In this document: positions 46,618 through 55,561 of the stretch, in pieces
Numbering within the stretch: the first letter of the stretch is position 1
How the letters are laid out: every line of letters starts with the position of its first letter
Assembly (NCBI RefSeq): GCF_009812055.1
Contig: NZ_WQNH01000001.1
Span: forward strand, 62,001 to 126,000
Direction of reading: 5' to 3'
Source: Chelativorans xinjiangensis
GTDB taxonomy: Bacteria; Pseudomonadota; Alphaproteobacteria; Rhizobiales; Rhizobiaceae
Length of the DNA: 64,000 bases
Made by a program: the position numbers and the translations under genes
Notes under the pieces: generated by a model
Told to the model about the DNA's origin: nothing
The model's database searches: none
What the model saw: only the letters and a program-made list of their open reading frames with translations

Positions 46618-47600
46618 AGTCCCGCTATCTGCCGCTGGCGGCAACCATCCTCATCTTCGTCCTGGCATACGCGCTGTGCTACGCGCAGTTCCCGTCGATG
46701 CTGTCGACCCGCGTCATCGGCAATCTCCTGACCGACAACGCCTTTCTCGGCATCGTCGCCGTCGGCATGACCTTCGTCATCCTCTCGGGCGGCATCGATC
46801 TTTCCGTCGGCTCGGTCATCGCCTTCACCAGCGTCTTCATCGCCGTGGTTTTGGCGAATACAGGCCTGCACCCGCTTGCCGTCTTCGCCATGGCGCTCCT
46901 CATCGCCACGGCCTTCGGCGCGGCAATGGGCGCGGTGATCCATTATCTGGAGATGCCGCCCTTCATCGTCACGCTGGCCGGCATGTTCCTGGCGCGCGGC
47001 ATGGCCTTCGTGCTGTCGATCGATTCCATCCCCGTCGCGCATCCCTTCTACGATACCCTGCAGTCGTTCTACTGGCGCATGCCGGGCGGCGGGCGCCTGA
47101 CGCTGATCGGCGGGCTCTTACTGCTCGTCTTCGCGGTCGGCGTCCTGATCGCCCACCGCACGCGCTTCGGCGCCAACATCTATGCTCTGGGAGGCGACGC
47201 CACTACCGCGCGATTGATGGGCGTTTCCGTCGGCCGCACCACCATCGGCATCTATGCGCTGTCCGGCCTGCTGGCGGGCCTCTCCGGCATCGTCTTCTCG
47301 CTCTACACCACTGCCGGCTATTCGCTTTCCGCCGTCGGCGTCGAACTCGACGCCATCGCGGCGGTCGTCATCGGGGGCACGCTGCTTACGGGCGGCAGCG
47401 GCTTTGTCGCCGGCACCTTCGTTGGTATTCTGATCATGGGTCTGATACAGACCTACATCATCTTCGACGGTACGCTGTCGAGCTGGTGGACGAAGATCGT
47501 GGTCGGAGTGCTTTTGTTCGTCTTCATCTTCCTGCAGAAGGGAATTCTCTGGCTTTCTGCCAGGAAGGCGGCGGCGCTGCACCACGCGCATGGAAGCTGA
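46614..47600 (+). CDS. yjfF: YjfF-like sugar ABC permease
   Basis: The 328-residue permease shows GMTFVILSGGIDLSVGSVIA and AVVIGGTLLTGGSGFVAGTF plus eight or more membrane helices, as in YjfF (331 residues in E. coli). It is the second channel subunit of the galactofuranose-type importer. Its stop overlaps the regulator start (TGATG), so the regulator is in the same operon. Confidence 0.88.
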   Translation: MKSRYLPLAATILIFVLAYALCYAQFPSMLSTRVIGNLLTDNAFLGIVAVGMTFVILSGGIDLSVGSVIAFTSVFIAVVLANTGLHPLAVFAMALLIATAFGAAMGAVIHYLEMPPFIVTLAGMFLARGMAFVLSIDSIPVAHPFYDTLQSFYWRMPGGGRLTLIGGLLLLVFAVGVLIAHRTRFGANIYALGGDATTARLMGVSVGRTTIGIYALSGLLAGLSGIVFSLYTTAGYSLSAVGVELDAIAAVVIGGTLLTGGSGFVAGTFVGILIMGLIQTYIIFDGTLSSWWTKIVVGVLLFVFIFLQKGILWLSARKAAALHHAHGS

Positions 47601-48337
47601 TGGGTCTGCTTGAAACCGCCATATCCGGCCGCGCCCGGCGCACGAGCCATTCCCATGTGGTGAACGAACTGGGCAAGGCGATCATCGGCGGCACCTATCC
47701 CGTCGGCAGCATCCTGCCCGGCGACAGCGAGCTGGCCGCGCGCTTCCACGTCTCGCGCACCGTTCTGCGCGAGGCGATGAAGACGCTCTCGGCCAAGGGG
47801 CTCATCGTGGCGCGGGCGCGCATCGGCACGCGCGTGACGGAGCGCAGAGAGTGGAACCTTTTCGACGCCGACGTGCTCACCTGGCACCTGGAGCGCGGCG
47901 TCGACCGCACCTTTCTCGTCCACTTGAGCGAGATGCGCCTTTCCTTCGAACCCTATGCGGCGGGGCTGGCAGCCGGGCGCGCCAACCCGGAGACTGCCCA
48001 TCGGCTCCTGCGGCTGGCGGGCGACATGGCCTCGGCTCCCTCGCACGAGGAGCTTATCCTGGCCGACCTGCGCTTCCATCTGGCCGTTCTGCAGGCTTCC
48101 GAGAATCCGTTCATGTACGGCGTCGGCACCCTTATCGAGGCGGCCCTCGTCGCCGCCTTCGGCCTCAGCTCCCCGAACGTCCCCTCGCGTGAGCTGGAAA
48201 GGATCGGCGCTTCCCACAAGGCGATCGCCGAGGCCATCGCCCGCGGCGACGCTGAGGCGGCCTCCAAGACCATGAGGGAGGTCATCCTGACCGGCCGCGC
48301 CCAGGCGCTCGACCGGATCGACGAGAAAGGCGGCTAG
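47600..48337 (+). CDS. FadR/GntR-family regulator of the Ytf operon
   Basis: The 245-residue protein has an N-terminal winged helix (~18-85; LPGDSELAARFHVSRTVLREA) and an FCD domain with metal-type residues (DLRFHLAVLQ, SHKAIAEAI). It resembles DgoR-like regulators of sugar-acid genes. It ends the Ytf operon and probably binds near 42827. The same reading frame stays open for 45 codons after the TAG stop, which is unusual. Confidence 0.85.
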   Translation: MGLLETAISGRARRTSHSHVVNELGKAIIGGTYPVGSILPGDSELAARFHVSRTVLREAMKTLSAKGLIVARARIGTRVTERREWNLFDADVLTWHLERGVDRTFLVHLSEMRLSFEPYAAGLAAGRANPETAHRLLRLAGDMASAPSHEELILADLRFHLAVLQASENPFMYGVGTLIEAALVAAFGLSSPNVPSRELERIGASHKAIAEAIARGDAEAASKTMREVILTGRAQALDRIDEKGG

Positions 48338-49002
48338 GCGCTGCGTTTTTGGCTTGAGGCAAGCATTCTAAACGCAGCCCGCTACACCCATGGCTCCATC
48401 GCCAGCCGGCTCGGCCGGCCCGGCGACGCGGCGACCGCCGCCGTCGAGCGCTTTCTGGAAAGGGTGACACGCTGAGGCGGCGCGGACGGCCGGCCGGGGC
48501 TGTAAATGCGGGCTCATGGTCATCGCCCCCGACGGCACACGGGCGCGTCCACCCCCACCCCTTACCCCTCCCCACAAGGGGGAGGGAGGCGTGAGCGCCC
48601 CGCCTTTCCTGGCGAAGGACGCGCTTATCCGTTGCCGCGCTTCATGCGAAGCCGGGCTATGTCAAAGAACCGGGAAGACGGGCGACCTTCGTGTCGCTCG
48701 TCATATTTTTTTCGCGACCCTCGGGCCGCCCGTCCGGCGTTCTTAAGTCTCCGCCCGTTCCGCTTCCACGAAGCCGGATCCGGAAGGCTTGCACCTCCCA
48801 CGACAGGGCGCTCCGCGCCCCCGTCTTTCCGGCTCCCTTTTAAAGTGCACCGTCCGGCACGCGCCGCCCGTAGTGGCGGCAGGGGAACCCTTGGGCGGAG
48901 CCTCCCCGGGCCGGCCGCCACGTTAGCGGCCCGCCGGAGGCGCCGGCCCCTCCCCGCGAGACCGCCGTCGCGATCCACGTTCCCGCGGGAGGGACGGGGA
49001 GC
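48338..49002. other. Remnant-rich region with no intact gene
   Basis: After the GntR stop, the same frame is open to TGA 48473-48475 and encodes an ordered-looking tail (YTHGSIASRLGRPGDAATAA and about ten more residues) with no start codon, possibly the 3' end of a lost gene. A half repeat of family B follows (48550-48589). From 48600 to 49000 the DNA is very GC-rich, with many short palindromes and no credible frame. It looks like a deletion scar. Confidence 0.45.
48550..48589. repeat. Half copy of family B repeat
   Basis: The block CCACCCCCACCCCTTACCCC and the following CTCCCCACAAGGGGGAG match one arm of the family B element found at 54530 and 58504; the complementary arm is missing. Confidence 0.6.
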
Positions 49003-49473
49003 ATGATAAGAGCGGCGCGGGCAGGGGGGATAAAATGCGGTGAAAAAAGTTGGAGAAATTTCACCGTCTCCAACGGAAACAATGGGTTAGTAGCGAAGAA
49101 AGTTTTCGTAGCTACAGATTTATCCCCGCGGAAACAGAGCGATCGACCGCTGCCCGTCAAGCTCCGTCGCGCCGTCGTCGCGCAACCGGTCACCGGCATG
49201 GCGCTCGTCTGGCATCTGGGCTATCCCCCCGGCGAAGACTGGATCGTTCTGTCGATCCTGCTTTATCTCCTCACCGGCGCCTTCTGGCTTCCCGTGGTGT
49301 GGATGCAAATGGAGATGCGCCGCCTTGCCGCTGCCGCCGCCGAGCAAGGGACCCCGCTGCCCAAACGATACCACCGCCTCTTCCGCCTCTGGTTCGCCTT
49401 CGGCTTTCCCGCTTTCGCCGCCGTGCTGGGTATTTTCTGGCTGATGATCGCCCGTCCTGTCGATATCTGGTAA
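49003..49473 (+). pseudogene. 5'-truncated DUF2269 membrane protein gene
   Basis: Similarity to DUF2269 integral membrane proteins begins only near residue 57 of the open frame (VVAQPVTGMALVWHLGYP, position ~49171) and continues to the normal end (YHRLFRLWFAFGFPAFAAVL, ending ARPVDIW). The first membrane helix and about 60 family residues are replaced by unrelated, polar sequence. Two to three helices remain. I infer a gene decapitated by deletion or rearrangement; it could still be translated from ATG 49003 but is unlikely to work normally. Confidence 0.65.
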
Positions 49474-49542
49474 GGAACGGGCGCCGGAAAGGGCTGGGTT
49501 TCGTCGCCGCGCGGCACTATCTGATGAACAAGGAGATGTCGG

Positions 49543-50712
49543 ATGACCAAGGCACAGATCGTCGGCTGGGCGCATGCGCCCTTCGGAAAATCCGAGATGG
49601 AAGACACGGAGGCGCTGATGGCCTCGGTCGCCACCCCGGCGCTCGACCATGCCGGCGTCGAGACCGGCGATGTGGACGGCATCTTCGTCGGCGTCATGAA
49701 CAATGGCTTTTCCAGGCAGGATTTCCAGGGCTCGCTCGTCGCCATGGGCAACGAGGCGCTGGCCCATGTGCCGGCGGTGCGGCTGGAGAACGCCTGCGCC
49801 ACCGGCTCGGCCGCCATCTATACGGCCATGGACTTCATCGAATCAGGCCGCGGCCGCATCGCCCTCGTGGTGGGCGCGGAGAAGATGACGGCGACGCCGA
49901 CCGCGCAAGTGGGCGACATCCTCCTGGGCGCCAGCTACCGCAGGCAAGAGGCGGACGTGGATGGCGGCTTCGCCGGCCTCTTCGCCCGCATCGCGCAAAA
50001 CTATTTCCAGCGCTATGGCGACCGCTCGGAAGAGCTCGCAATGATTGCGGCGAAGAACCATGCCAATGGCATGGCCAATCCCTACGCCCATATGCGCAAG
50101 GACTTCGGCTTCGACTTCTGCAACACGGTCTCGGACAAGAACCCCTATGTGGCCGAGCCGCTCAGGCGCACCGATTGCTCGCTGATCTCCGACGGCGCGG
50201 CTGCCCTGGTGCTGGCCGATGCCGAGACGGCGGCAAGCCTGGAGCGGGCGATCGCCTTCCGCGCGCGCCGGCATGTGAACGACCTCCTGGCGATGAGCCG
50301 GCGCGACGTGACCGCCTTCGAAGGCGCGCGGCGCGCCTGGGCCGGCGCGCTGGAAGACGCCGGCGCATCGCTCGACGACCTGTCGCTGGTCGAGACCCAC
50401 GACTGCTTCACCATTGCGGAGTTGATCGAATATGAGGCGATGGGCCTTGCCAAACCAGGCGAGGGCCACCGCGTGGTGCGCGACGGCATTGCGCAGAAGG
50501 ACGGCAAGCTGCCGGTCAATCCTTCCGGCGGGCTCAAGGCCAAGGGCCATCCGATCGGCGCCACCGGGGTTTCCATGCACATCATGGCGGCCATGCAGCT
50601 CATGGGCGAGGCCGGCGACATGCAGATCCTTGAGGCGCGCCTGGCCGGCGTCTTCAATATGGGCGGTGCCGCGGTCGCCAACTATGTCTCGCTTCTGGAG
50701 CGCACGAAGTAG
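49543..50712 (+). CDS. Thiolase-family protein (acetyl-CoA acetyltransferase-like)
   Basis: The 389-residue protein has the thiolase nucleophile Cys85 (ENACATGSAA), a His in VETHDCFTIAE and the C-terminal GGLKAKGHPIGATG. The second catalytic Cys region is replaced by AGVFNMGGAAVANY, as in the SCP-x/thiolase-like branch, so thiolytic activity on larger acyl-CoAs or a non-classical role is possible. AAGGAG precedes the ATG. It is followed after 72 bp by a 3-hydroxyisobutyrate-dehydrogenase-like gene. No CoA ligase or MaoC partner is adjacent. Confidence 0.82.
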   Translation: MTKAQIVGWAHAPFGKSEMEDTEALMASVATPALDHAGVETGDVDGIFVGVMNNGFSRQDFQGSLVAMGNEALAHVPAVRLENACATGSAAIYTAMDFIESGRGRIALVVGAEKMTATPTAQVGDILLGASYRRQEADVDGGFAGLFARIAQNYFQRYGDRSEELAMIAAKNHANGMANPYAHMRKDFGFDFCNTVSDKNPYVAEPLRRTDCSLISDGAAALVLADAETAASLERAIAFRARRHVNDLLAMSRRDVTAFEGARRAWAGALEDAGASLDDLSLVETHDCFTIAELIEYEAMGLAKPGEGHRVVRDGIAQKDGKLPVNPSGGLKAKGHPIGATGVSMHIMAAMQLMGEAGDMQILEARLAGVFNMGGAAVANYVSLLERTK

Positions 50713-50784
50713 CGCCTACCGGCACGTGACGGCCCGCCGATTTCCGACTAACTTCCGGCACACACAGGTTTTCAGGAGGAATGA

Positions 50785-51684
50785 ATGGGCAAGGAACGGA
50801 TCGGCTTTGTCGGCGTCGGGCTGATGGGCCATGGCATGGCCAAGAACATCGCCCAGAAGGGCTGGCCGCTGACCGTGCTCGGCCATCGCAACCGCGAGCC
50901 GGTCGAAGACCTGAAGCGCCGCGGTGCGGCGGAGGCGGAAAACGCGCGCGCCTTGGCGGAAGCGAGCGACGTTGTCATGATCTGCGTGACAGGCAGCCCG
51001 CAGGTTGAAGAGATCGTCAAGGGGCCGCAGGGCCTCGCCTCCGCCGGTAAGCCGCTTCTCATCTGCGACTGCTCCACCTCCGACCCCTCCTCCACCGTGA
51101 AGCTCGCCGCCGATCTTGCCGCGCAGGACATCACGCTGGTCGACGCCCCGCTCAGCCGCACGCCGAAGGATGCCGAGGAAGGCACGCTGGACGTGATGGT
51201 CGGCGGCGAGGAGGCGGCGGTCGACCGCATCTGGCCGGTGCTCGAGGCCTTCGGCCAGCGCATCGTCAGGACCGGGCCGACGGGCAGCGGCCACACGATG
51301 AAGCTACTCAACAACTTCCTCTCCATGGGCTATGCCGCCCTCTATTCCGAGGCCCTGGCGCTCGGCGCCAAGGCGGGCTTGACGCCGGCCGTTTTCGACA
51401 GCGTCATCAGCGGCGGCCGCATGGATTGCGCTTTCTACCAGACCTTCTTCAAATGGGTGCTGGAGCGGGACCGCGACGCCCATAAATTCACGCTGAAGAA
51501 CGGTCTCAAGGACATGTCCTACCTCGCCGCCTTCGCCAATGCGGCGGAGGTCTCCAATCCCCTGGGCGCGGCCGTGCGCAATTCCTTCGCGCTTGCCGTC
51601 GGCGCGGGGCGCGGCGAGGACTACGTGCCGATGCTGTCCGACATCGTGGCGGAGCTGAACGGGGTCAGCCTGACCGAGAAATAG
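50785..51684 (+). CDS. 3-hydroxyisobutyrate dehydrogenase-family reductase
   Basis: The 299-residue enzyme has the N-terminal beta-hydroxyacid dehydrogenase motif FVGVGLMGHGMAKNI, the substrate-binding loop DAPLSRTPKDAEEGTLDVMV and the catalytic Lys in GHTMKLLNNFLSMG. The usual Gly-Gly substrate loop is altered to SRTP, so the substrate may differ from 3-hydroxyisobutyrate or tartronate semialdehyde. CAGGAGGA precedes ATG 50785. It lies between the thiolase and the smoC-type regulator genes. Confidence 0.84.
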   Translation: MGKERIGFVGVGLMGHGMAKNIAQKGWPLTVLGHRNREPVEDLKRRGAAEAENARALAEASDVVMICVTGSPQVEEIVKGPQGLASAGKPLLICDCSTSDPSSTVKLAADLAAQDITLVDAPLSRTPKDAEEGTLDVMVGGEEAAVDRIWPVLEAFGQRIVRTGPTGSGHTMKLLNNFLSMGYAALYSEALALGAKAGLTPAVFDSVISGGRMDCAFYQTFFKWVLERDRDAHKFTLKNGLKDMSYLAAFANAAEVSNPLGAAVRNSFALAVGAGRGEDYVPMLSDIVAELNGVSLTEK

Positions 51685-51753
51685 AATGCCCATGGGCTGC
51701 GGATATCGGCTCGCTCCGCTGTCGCAGGGTAAACGAACGGCGGGAGGTGACGG

Positions 51754-52707
51754 ATGGCCGTGAATGGCGGGAAACTCGATGAGGCTGCGCGCGCCGCCTG
51801 GCTTTACTACGTCGCCGGCAATACGCAGGACCAGATCGCCGCCAAGCTCGGTGTTTCGCGCCAATCGGCCCAGCGGCTCGTCTCGCTCGCCGTCTCCGAA
51901 GGGCTGGTGAAGGTTCATATCGACTATCCGATCGCCCATTGCCTCGACCTTTCGAAGGCGCTGCGCGAAACCTATTCGCTCTCCTTCTGCGAGGTCGTGC
52001 CGACGGATCCGGACTCGACCTCGACCACCCTCGGCGTGGCGCAGGCCACTGCGGCGGAGATCGAGAACTGGCTCGGGCGGCCGGAGCCGCTCATCATGGG
52101 GATCGGCACGGGGCGCACACTTCGGGCCGCCGTCGAGCACCTGAGCACCATGGAGTGCCCGCAGCACCGCATCGTTTCGCTTACGGGCAACATCGCTCCG
52201 GACGGCTCGGCGGCCTATTACAACGTCATCTTCACCATGGCGGACAAGGTGAAGGCACGTTTCTTCCCGATGCCGCTGCCTGTTATCGCCTCCTCGGAAA
52301 AGGAGCGTGAGACGTTGCACGCGCAGCCGATGATCCGCCCGACCCTGGAGCTGGCGGCCAAGGCGGACGTTACATTTATCGGCATCGGCGAACTCGACGA
52401 CGAGGCGCCGCTTTATGTCGACGGTTTCATCACGCGTGAGGAATTACAGGCACTTAGGCGGGCCGGCGCGGTGACGGAGATCATCGGCTGGACCTTCGAT
52501 CCGCAGGGCCGGCTGGTCGAAGGCATCACCAACGAACGCGTTGCCAGCGCGCCTATTCCCAGCCGCGAAACCTCGCTCGTCATCGCCTCCGCCATGGGAA
52601 AGAAGAAGCTTCCGGGCATCCGCATCGCGCTGGAAGGCAAATTAATCAATGGCTTGGTGACCGACGAGGCAACGGCCGAAGCGCTGCTCACGCCAAGCCT
52701 CCGGTAG
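51754..52707 (+). CDS. smoC: SorC/DeoR-family regulator of the polyol operon
   Basis: The 317-residue protein has an N-terminal helix-turn-helix (~12-55; QDQIAAKLGVSRQSAQRLVS) and a C-terminal sugar-binding domain of the SorC family (MGIGTGRTLRAAVEHL, IGIGELDDEAPLYVDGF, EGITNERVASAP). Such regulators bind phosphorylated or free sugars/polyols and control adjacent transport operons. It lies directly upstream of smoE. Repeated GCTCA half-sites (53076-53116) just before smoE are its likely targets. GGAGG precedes the ATG. Confidence 0.85.
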   Translation: MAVNGGKLDEAARAAWLYYVAGNTQDQIAAKLGVSRQSAQRLVSLAVSEGLVKVHIDYPIAHCLDLSKALRETYSLSFCEVVPTDPDSTSTTLGVAQATAAEIENWLGRPEPLIMGIGTGRTLRAAVEHLSTMECPQHRIVSLTGNIAPDGSAAYYNVIFTMADKVKARFFPMPLPVIASSEKERETLHAQPMIRPTLELAAKADVTFIGIGELDDEAPLYVDGFITREELQALRRAGAVTEIIGWTFDPQGRLVEGITNERVASAPIPSRETSLVIASAMGKKKLPGIRIALEGKLINGLVTDEATAEALLTPSLR

Positions 52708-52774
52708 CGGTTGCCGCTGCAGGGTCGATCCTCTGCGAAACTCGTAGGGCTATCGTGTATGGATGGAGTCTTTA

Positions 52775-52902
52775 TTCGGCTTCGCCGCGACCCCCACCCT
52801 CAATCCCTCCCCTCAAGGGGGAGGGAAGCCCGGTCGAGCGCGCCATCGTCCCCCTCCCCCTTGGGGGGAGGGGTTAGGGGTGGGGGTCGCGGCGAAGCCG
52901 AA
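52775..52902. repeat. Intergenic inverted-repeat element, family B (copy 1)
   Basis: Complementary arms (about 52775-52830 and 52848-52902) begin TTCGGCTTCGCCGCGACCCC and end in its complement, with inner CCTCCCCTCAAGGGGGAGGG and CCCTCCCCCTTGGGGGGAGG palindromes. It separates smoC from smoE. The rest of the gap to 53075 contains no gene. Confidence 0.85.
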
Positions 52903-53075
52903 CTAAAAACCCCAGCCATCTGCGCCCTGCGAAACCCGCTATCGTGGATACCCTCCCTAGGGCCGTGGAGGGTAACTACGCGATTTAGGGTGCCTTCGTT
53001 CCTTTCGGGAGCCCCTCCCCCCCTGCAGATGTTGCGCCGCAGCGACGAAACCGCATTGACTCGTCGGCGCTGTTG

Positions 53076-53117
53076 TGAGTAATTGCTCATAGTATTAGCA
53101 TTTGCTCAATCGCTCAT
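53076..53117. promoter_or_regulatory. Candidate SmoC operator: GCTCA half-sites before smoE
   Basis: TGAGTAATTGCTCA (53076-53089) is an imperfect dyad, and two further GCTCA half-sites follow at 53104-53108 and 53112-53116. The region is AT-rich and lies 14-55 bp before the smoE start, the right place for repressor or activator binding. Confidence 0.5.
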
Positions 53118-53130
53118 GTGGGAGGAAACC

Positions 53131-54438
53131 ATGAGACTCAAGGCCCTGCTCCTTGGAACAAGCTTTCTTGCCGTCTCCGGGCTTACCGCCGGCGCCGAGA
53201 CGCTCACCATCGCCACGGTCAACAACGGCGATATGATCCGCATGCAGAAGCTGACGGACGACTTCAAGGCGAAGAACCCCGACATCGATCTGGAGTGGGT
53301 GACGCTGGAAGAGAACGTCCTGCGCCAGCGGGTGACGACGGACATCGCCACCAAGGGCGGCCAGTACGACGTCCTGACCATCGGCACCTACGAGGTGCCG
53401 ATCTGGGCCAAGCAGGACTGGCTCCTGCCGCTGGAAAACCTCGGCGAGGATTACGACGTCGACGACCTCCTGCCGCCGATCCGTGCCGGCCTGTCCTACG
53501 AGGACAAGCTCTATGCCGCGCCCTTTTACGGCGAGAGCTCCATGGTGATGTACCGCACCGACCTCTTCGAGGAGGCGGGGCTCGAGATGCCCGAGGCGCC
53601 GACCTGGGAGTTCGTCGCCGATGCGGCGCGCAAGATCACCGACAAGGACAACGAGATCTACGGCATCTGCCTGCGCGGCAAGGCGGGCTGGGGCGAGAAC
53701 ATGGCCTTCCTCACGGCGACGGCCAACTCCTTCGGCGCGCGCTGGTTCGACGAGAACTGGCAGCCGCAGTTCGACCAGCCGCAGTGGAAGGAGACGCTCG
53801 ACTTCTACGTCAACCTGATGAAGGATGCCGGCCCTCCAGGAGCTTCCTCCAACGGTTTCAACGAGAACCTGGCGCTGTTCCAGTCCGGAAAGTGCGGCAT
53901 GTGGATCGATGCCACCGTGGCGGCCTCCTTCGTGACCGACCCGGAAGAATCCACCGTGGCCGACAAGGTGGGCTTCGCGCTGGCGCCGGACAACGGCCTT
54001 GGCAAGCGGGGCAATTGGTTGTGGGCCTGGTCGCTCGCCATTCCCGCCGGCACGCAGAAGGCGGAAGCGGCGGAGAAGTTCATCGCCTGGGCGACCGGCA
54101 AGGACTATCTCGAACTTGTCGCCGAGAAGGAAGGGTGGGCGAACGTGCCGCCCGGCACGAGGACCTCGCTCTACGAGAACCCCGAATACGCCAAGATTCC
54201 CTTTGCCGAGATGACGATCAACTCGATCAACACGGCCGACCCGAACAACCCGACGGTCGATCCCGTGCCCTATGTCGGCGTCCAGTTCGTGGCGATCCCG
54301 GAGTTCCAGGGGCTCGGCACGGCCGTGGGACAGCAGTTTTCGGCGGCCCTTGCCGGCCAGGTGACGGTCGATCAGGCGCTGCAAAGCGCCCAGCAGCTCA
54401 CCCAGCGTGAGATGATGAAGAGCGGCTACATCAAATAG
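53131..54438 (+). CDS. smoE: Sorbitol/mannitol ABC binding protein, SmoE
   Basis: The 435-residue family-1 binding protein has a Sec signal (MRLKALLLGTSFLAVSGLTA, cleavage near 22) and the mature start ETLTIATVNNGDMIRMQKL, followed by YDVLTIGTYEVPIWAKQDWL, typical of SmoE/MtlE proteins of rhizobia and Rhodobacter. It binds sorbitol, mannitol or related polyols in the periplasm. GGGAGG precedes ATG 53131. A terminator hairpin and a family B repeat follow the gene, which should favour SmoE over the permeases. Confidence 0.9.
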   Translation: MRLKALLLGTSFLAVSGLTAGAETLTIATVNNGDMIRMQKLTDDFKAKNPDIDLEWVTLEENVLRQRVTTDIATKGGQYDVLTIGTYEVPIWAKQDWLLPLENLGEDYDVDDLLPPIRAGLSYEDKLYAAPFYGESSMVMYRTDLFEEAGLEMPEAPTWEFVADAARKITDKDNEIYGICLRGKAGWGENMAFLTATANSFGARWFDENWQPQFDQPQWKETLDFYVNLMKDAGPPGASSNGFNENLALFQSGKCGMWIDATVAASFVTDPEESTVADKVGFALAPDNGLGKRGNWLWAWSLAIPAGTQKAEAAEKFIAWATGKDYLELVAEKEGWANVPPGTRTSLYENPEYAKIPFAEMTINSINTADPNNPTVDPVPYVGVQFVAIPEFQGLGTAVGQQFSAALAGQVTVDQALQSAQQLTQREMMKSGYIK

Positions 54439-54452
54439 CCTCCCTCCTCCCT

Positions 54453-54487
54453 GGGCCGCCTTCGGTAGTGCGGGGCGGCCCCTTTTT
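54453..54487 (+). terminator. Intra-operonic terminator-like hairpin after smoE
   Basis: GGGCCGCC (54453-54460) pairs with GGCGGCCC (54474-54481), followed by a C and five T. It lies 14 bp beyond the smoE stop, yet the operon continues, so it probably gives partial termination or protects the smoE 3' end. Confidence 0.75.
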
Positions 54488-54529
54488 CACTCTTGGACGA
54501 TGTCGATGGATTTTGAGTCCTTGCTTGGA

Positions 54530-54622
54530 CCCCCACCCCTTACCCCTCCCCTCAAGGGGGAGGGGGATTCTGAGACGTCGGCGTCCCCCTCCCCCTTGAG
54601 GGGAGGGGTAAGGGGTGGGGGT
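54530..54622. repeat. Intergenic inverted-repeat element, family B (copy 2)
   Basis: Left arm 54530-54567 (CCCCCACCCCTTACCCCTCC onward) and right arm 54584-54622 are complementary around a 16-nt spacer with GATTCTGAGACGTCGGCG. The spacer and flanks are nearly the same at 58504, so the two copies are recent relatives. It lies between smoE and smoF. Confidence 0.88.
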
Positions 54623-54678
54623 TCGGCGAAGCCGGCAAGAATGACTCAAATGCGATAACCCTACCTGTGGAGAGCACG

Positions 54679-55551
54679 ATGGCCACGCTGCACACCCAGT
54701 CGACCGCGCGCCTGATGATGGCGCCTGCCGTCGTGCTTCTGCTTCTGTGGATGCTCGTGCCGCTCGGCATGACCGTCTGGTTCTCCTTCCTGCGCTACAA
54801 CCTCCTGATGCCGGGCATGGAGGAATGGAGCGGCTTCGACAACTACTATTATTTCCTCACCGACCCCGCCTTCGGCACGGCGCTGGTCAACACGCTGCTG
54901 CTCGTCGGAGGCGTGCTCCTGATCTCGGTCGGCGGCGGCGTTGCGCTTGCCCTTCTTCTCGATCAGCCCTTCTTCGGGCAAGGCATCGTGCGCCTTCTCG
55001 TCATCGCGCCCTTCTTCGTCATGCCGACCGTTTCCGCGCTGGTGTGGAAGAACATGTTCATGAACCCCGTCTACGGGCTGTTCGCGTGGGTGGCGAAGTT
55101 CTTCGGGCTGCAGCCCATCGACTGGCTGGCCGAAGTGCCGCTCTTCTCCATCGTCCTCATCGTCGCCTGGCAGTGGCTGCCCTTTGCGACGCTGATCCTC
55201 CTGACGGCGCTGCAATCGCTGGACGAGGAGCAGAAGGAAGCGGCGGAGATGGATGGCGCCGGCCCGGTCTCGCGTTTCATCTACATCGTGCTTCCGCATC
55301 TTTCGCGCGCCATCACCGTCGTCATTCTCATCGAGACCATCTTCCTGCTGTCCGTCTTCGCGGAAATCCTCGTGACGACCAATGGCGGACCGGGGCTGGA
55401 AAGCACCAATCTCACCTATCTCGTCTATGCGCAGGCGCTGCTTCAGTTCGACGTCGGCGCGGCTTCGGCGGGCGGCATCGTGGCGGTGATCCTCGCCAAC
55501 ATCGTCGCCATCTTCCTGATGCGCATCATCGGCAAGAACCTGGACGCGTGA
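54679..55551 (+). CDS. smoF: Polyol ABC permease, SmoF
   Basis: The 290-residue permease has six membrane helices and the MalF-type coupling motif EAAEMDGAGPVSRFIYIVLP. Its N-terminus (ARLMMAPAVVLLLLWMLVPL) is a typical first helix. I chose ATG 54679, preceded by GTGGAGAG, over an in-frame GTG 12 bp upstream. With SmoG it forms the channel for sorbitol/mannitol-type polyols. Confidence 0.9.
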   Translation: MATLHTQSTARLMMAPAVVLLLLWMLVPLGMTVWFSFLRYNLLMPGMEEWSGFDNYYYFLTDPAFGTALVNTLLLVGGVLLISVGGGVALALLLDQPFFGQGIVRLLVIAPFFVMPTVSALVWKNMFMNPVYGLFAWVAKFFGLQPIDWLAEVPLFSIVLIVAWQWLPFATLILLTALQSLDEEQKEAAEMDGAGPVSRFIYIVLPHLSRAITVVILIETIFLLSVFAEILVTTNGGPGLESTNLTYLVYAQALLQFDVGAASAGGIVAVILANIVAIFLMRIIGKNLDA

Positions 55552-55561
55552 GGAGGCACCC

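Noticed and set aside
48625-48978. A 117-codon minus-strand frame in the GC-rich scar region
   Set aside because: It is Arg/Gly-rich with no family features and lies in palindrome-rich DNA, so it is probably non-coding.
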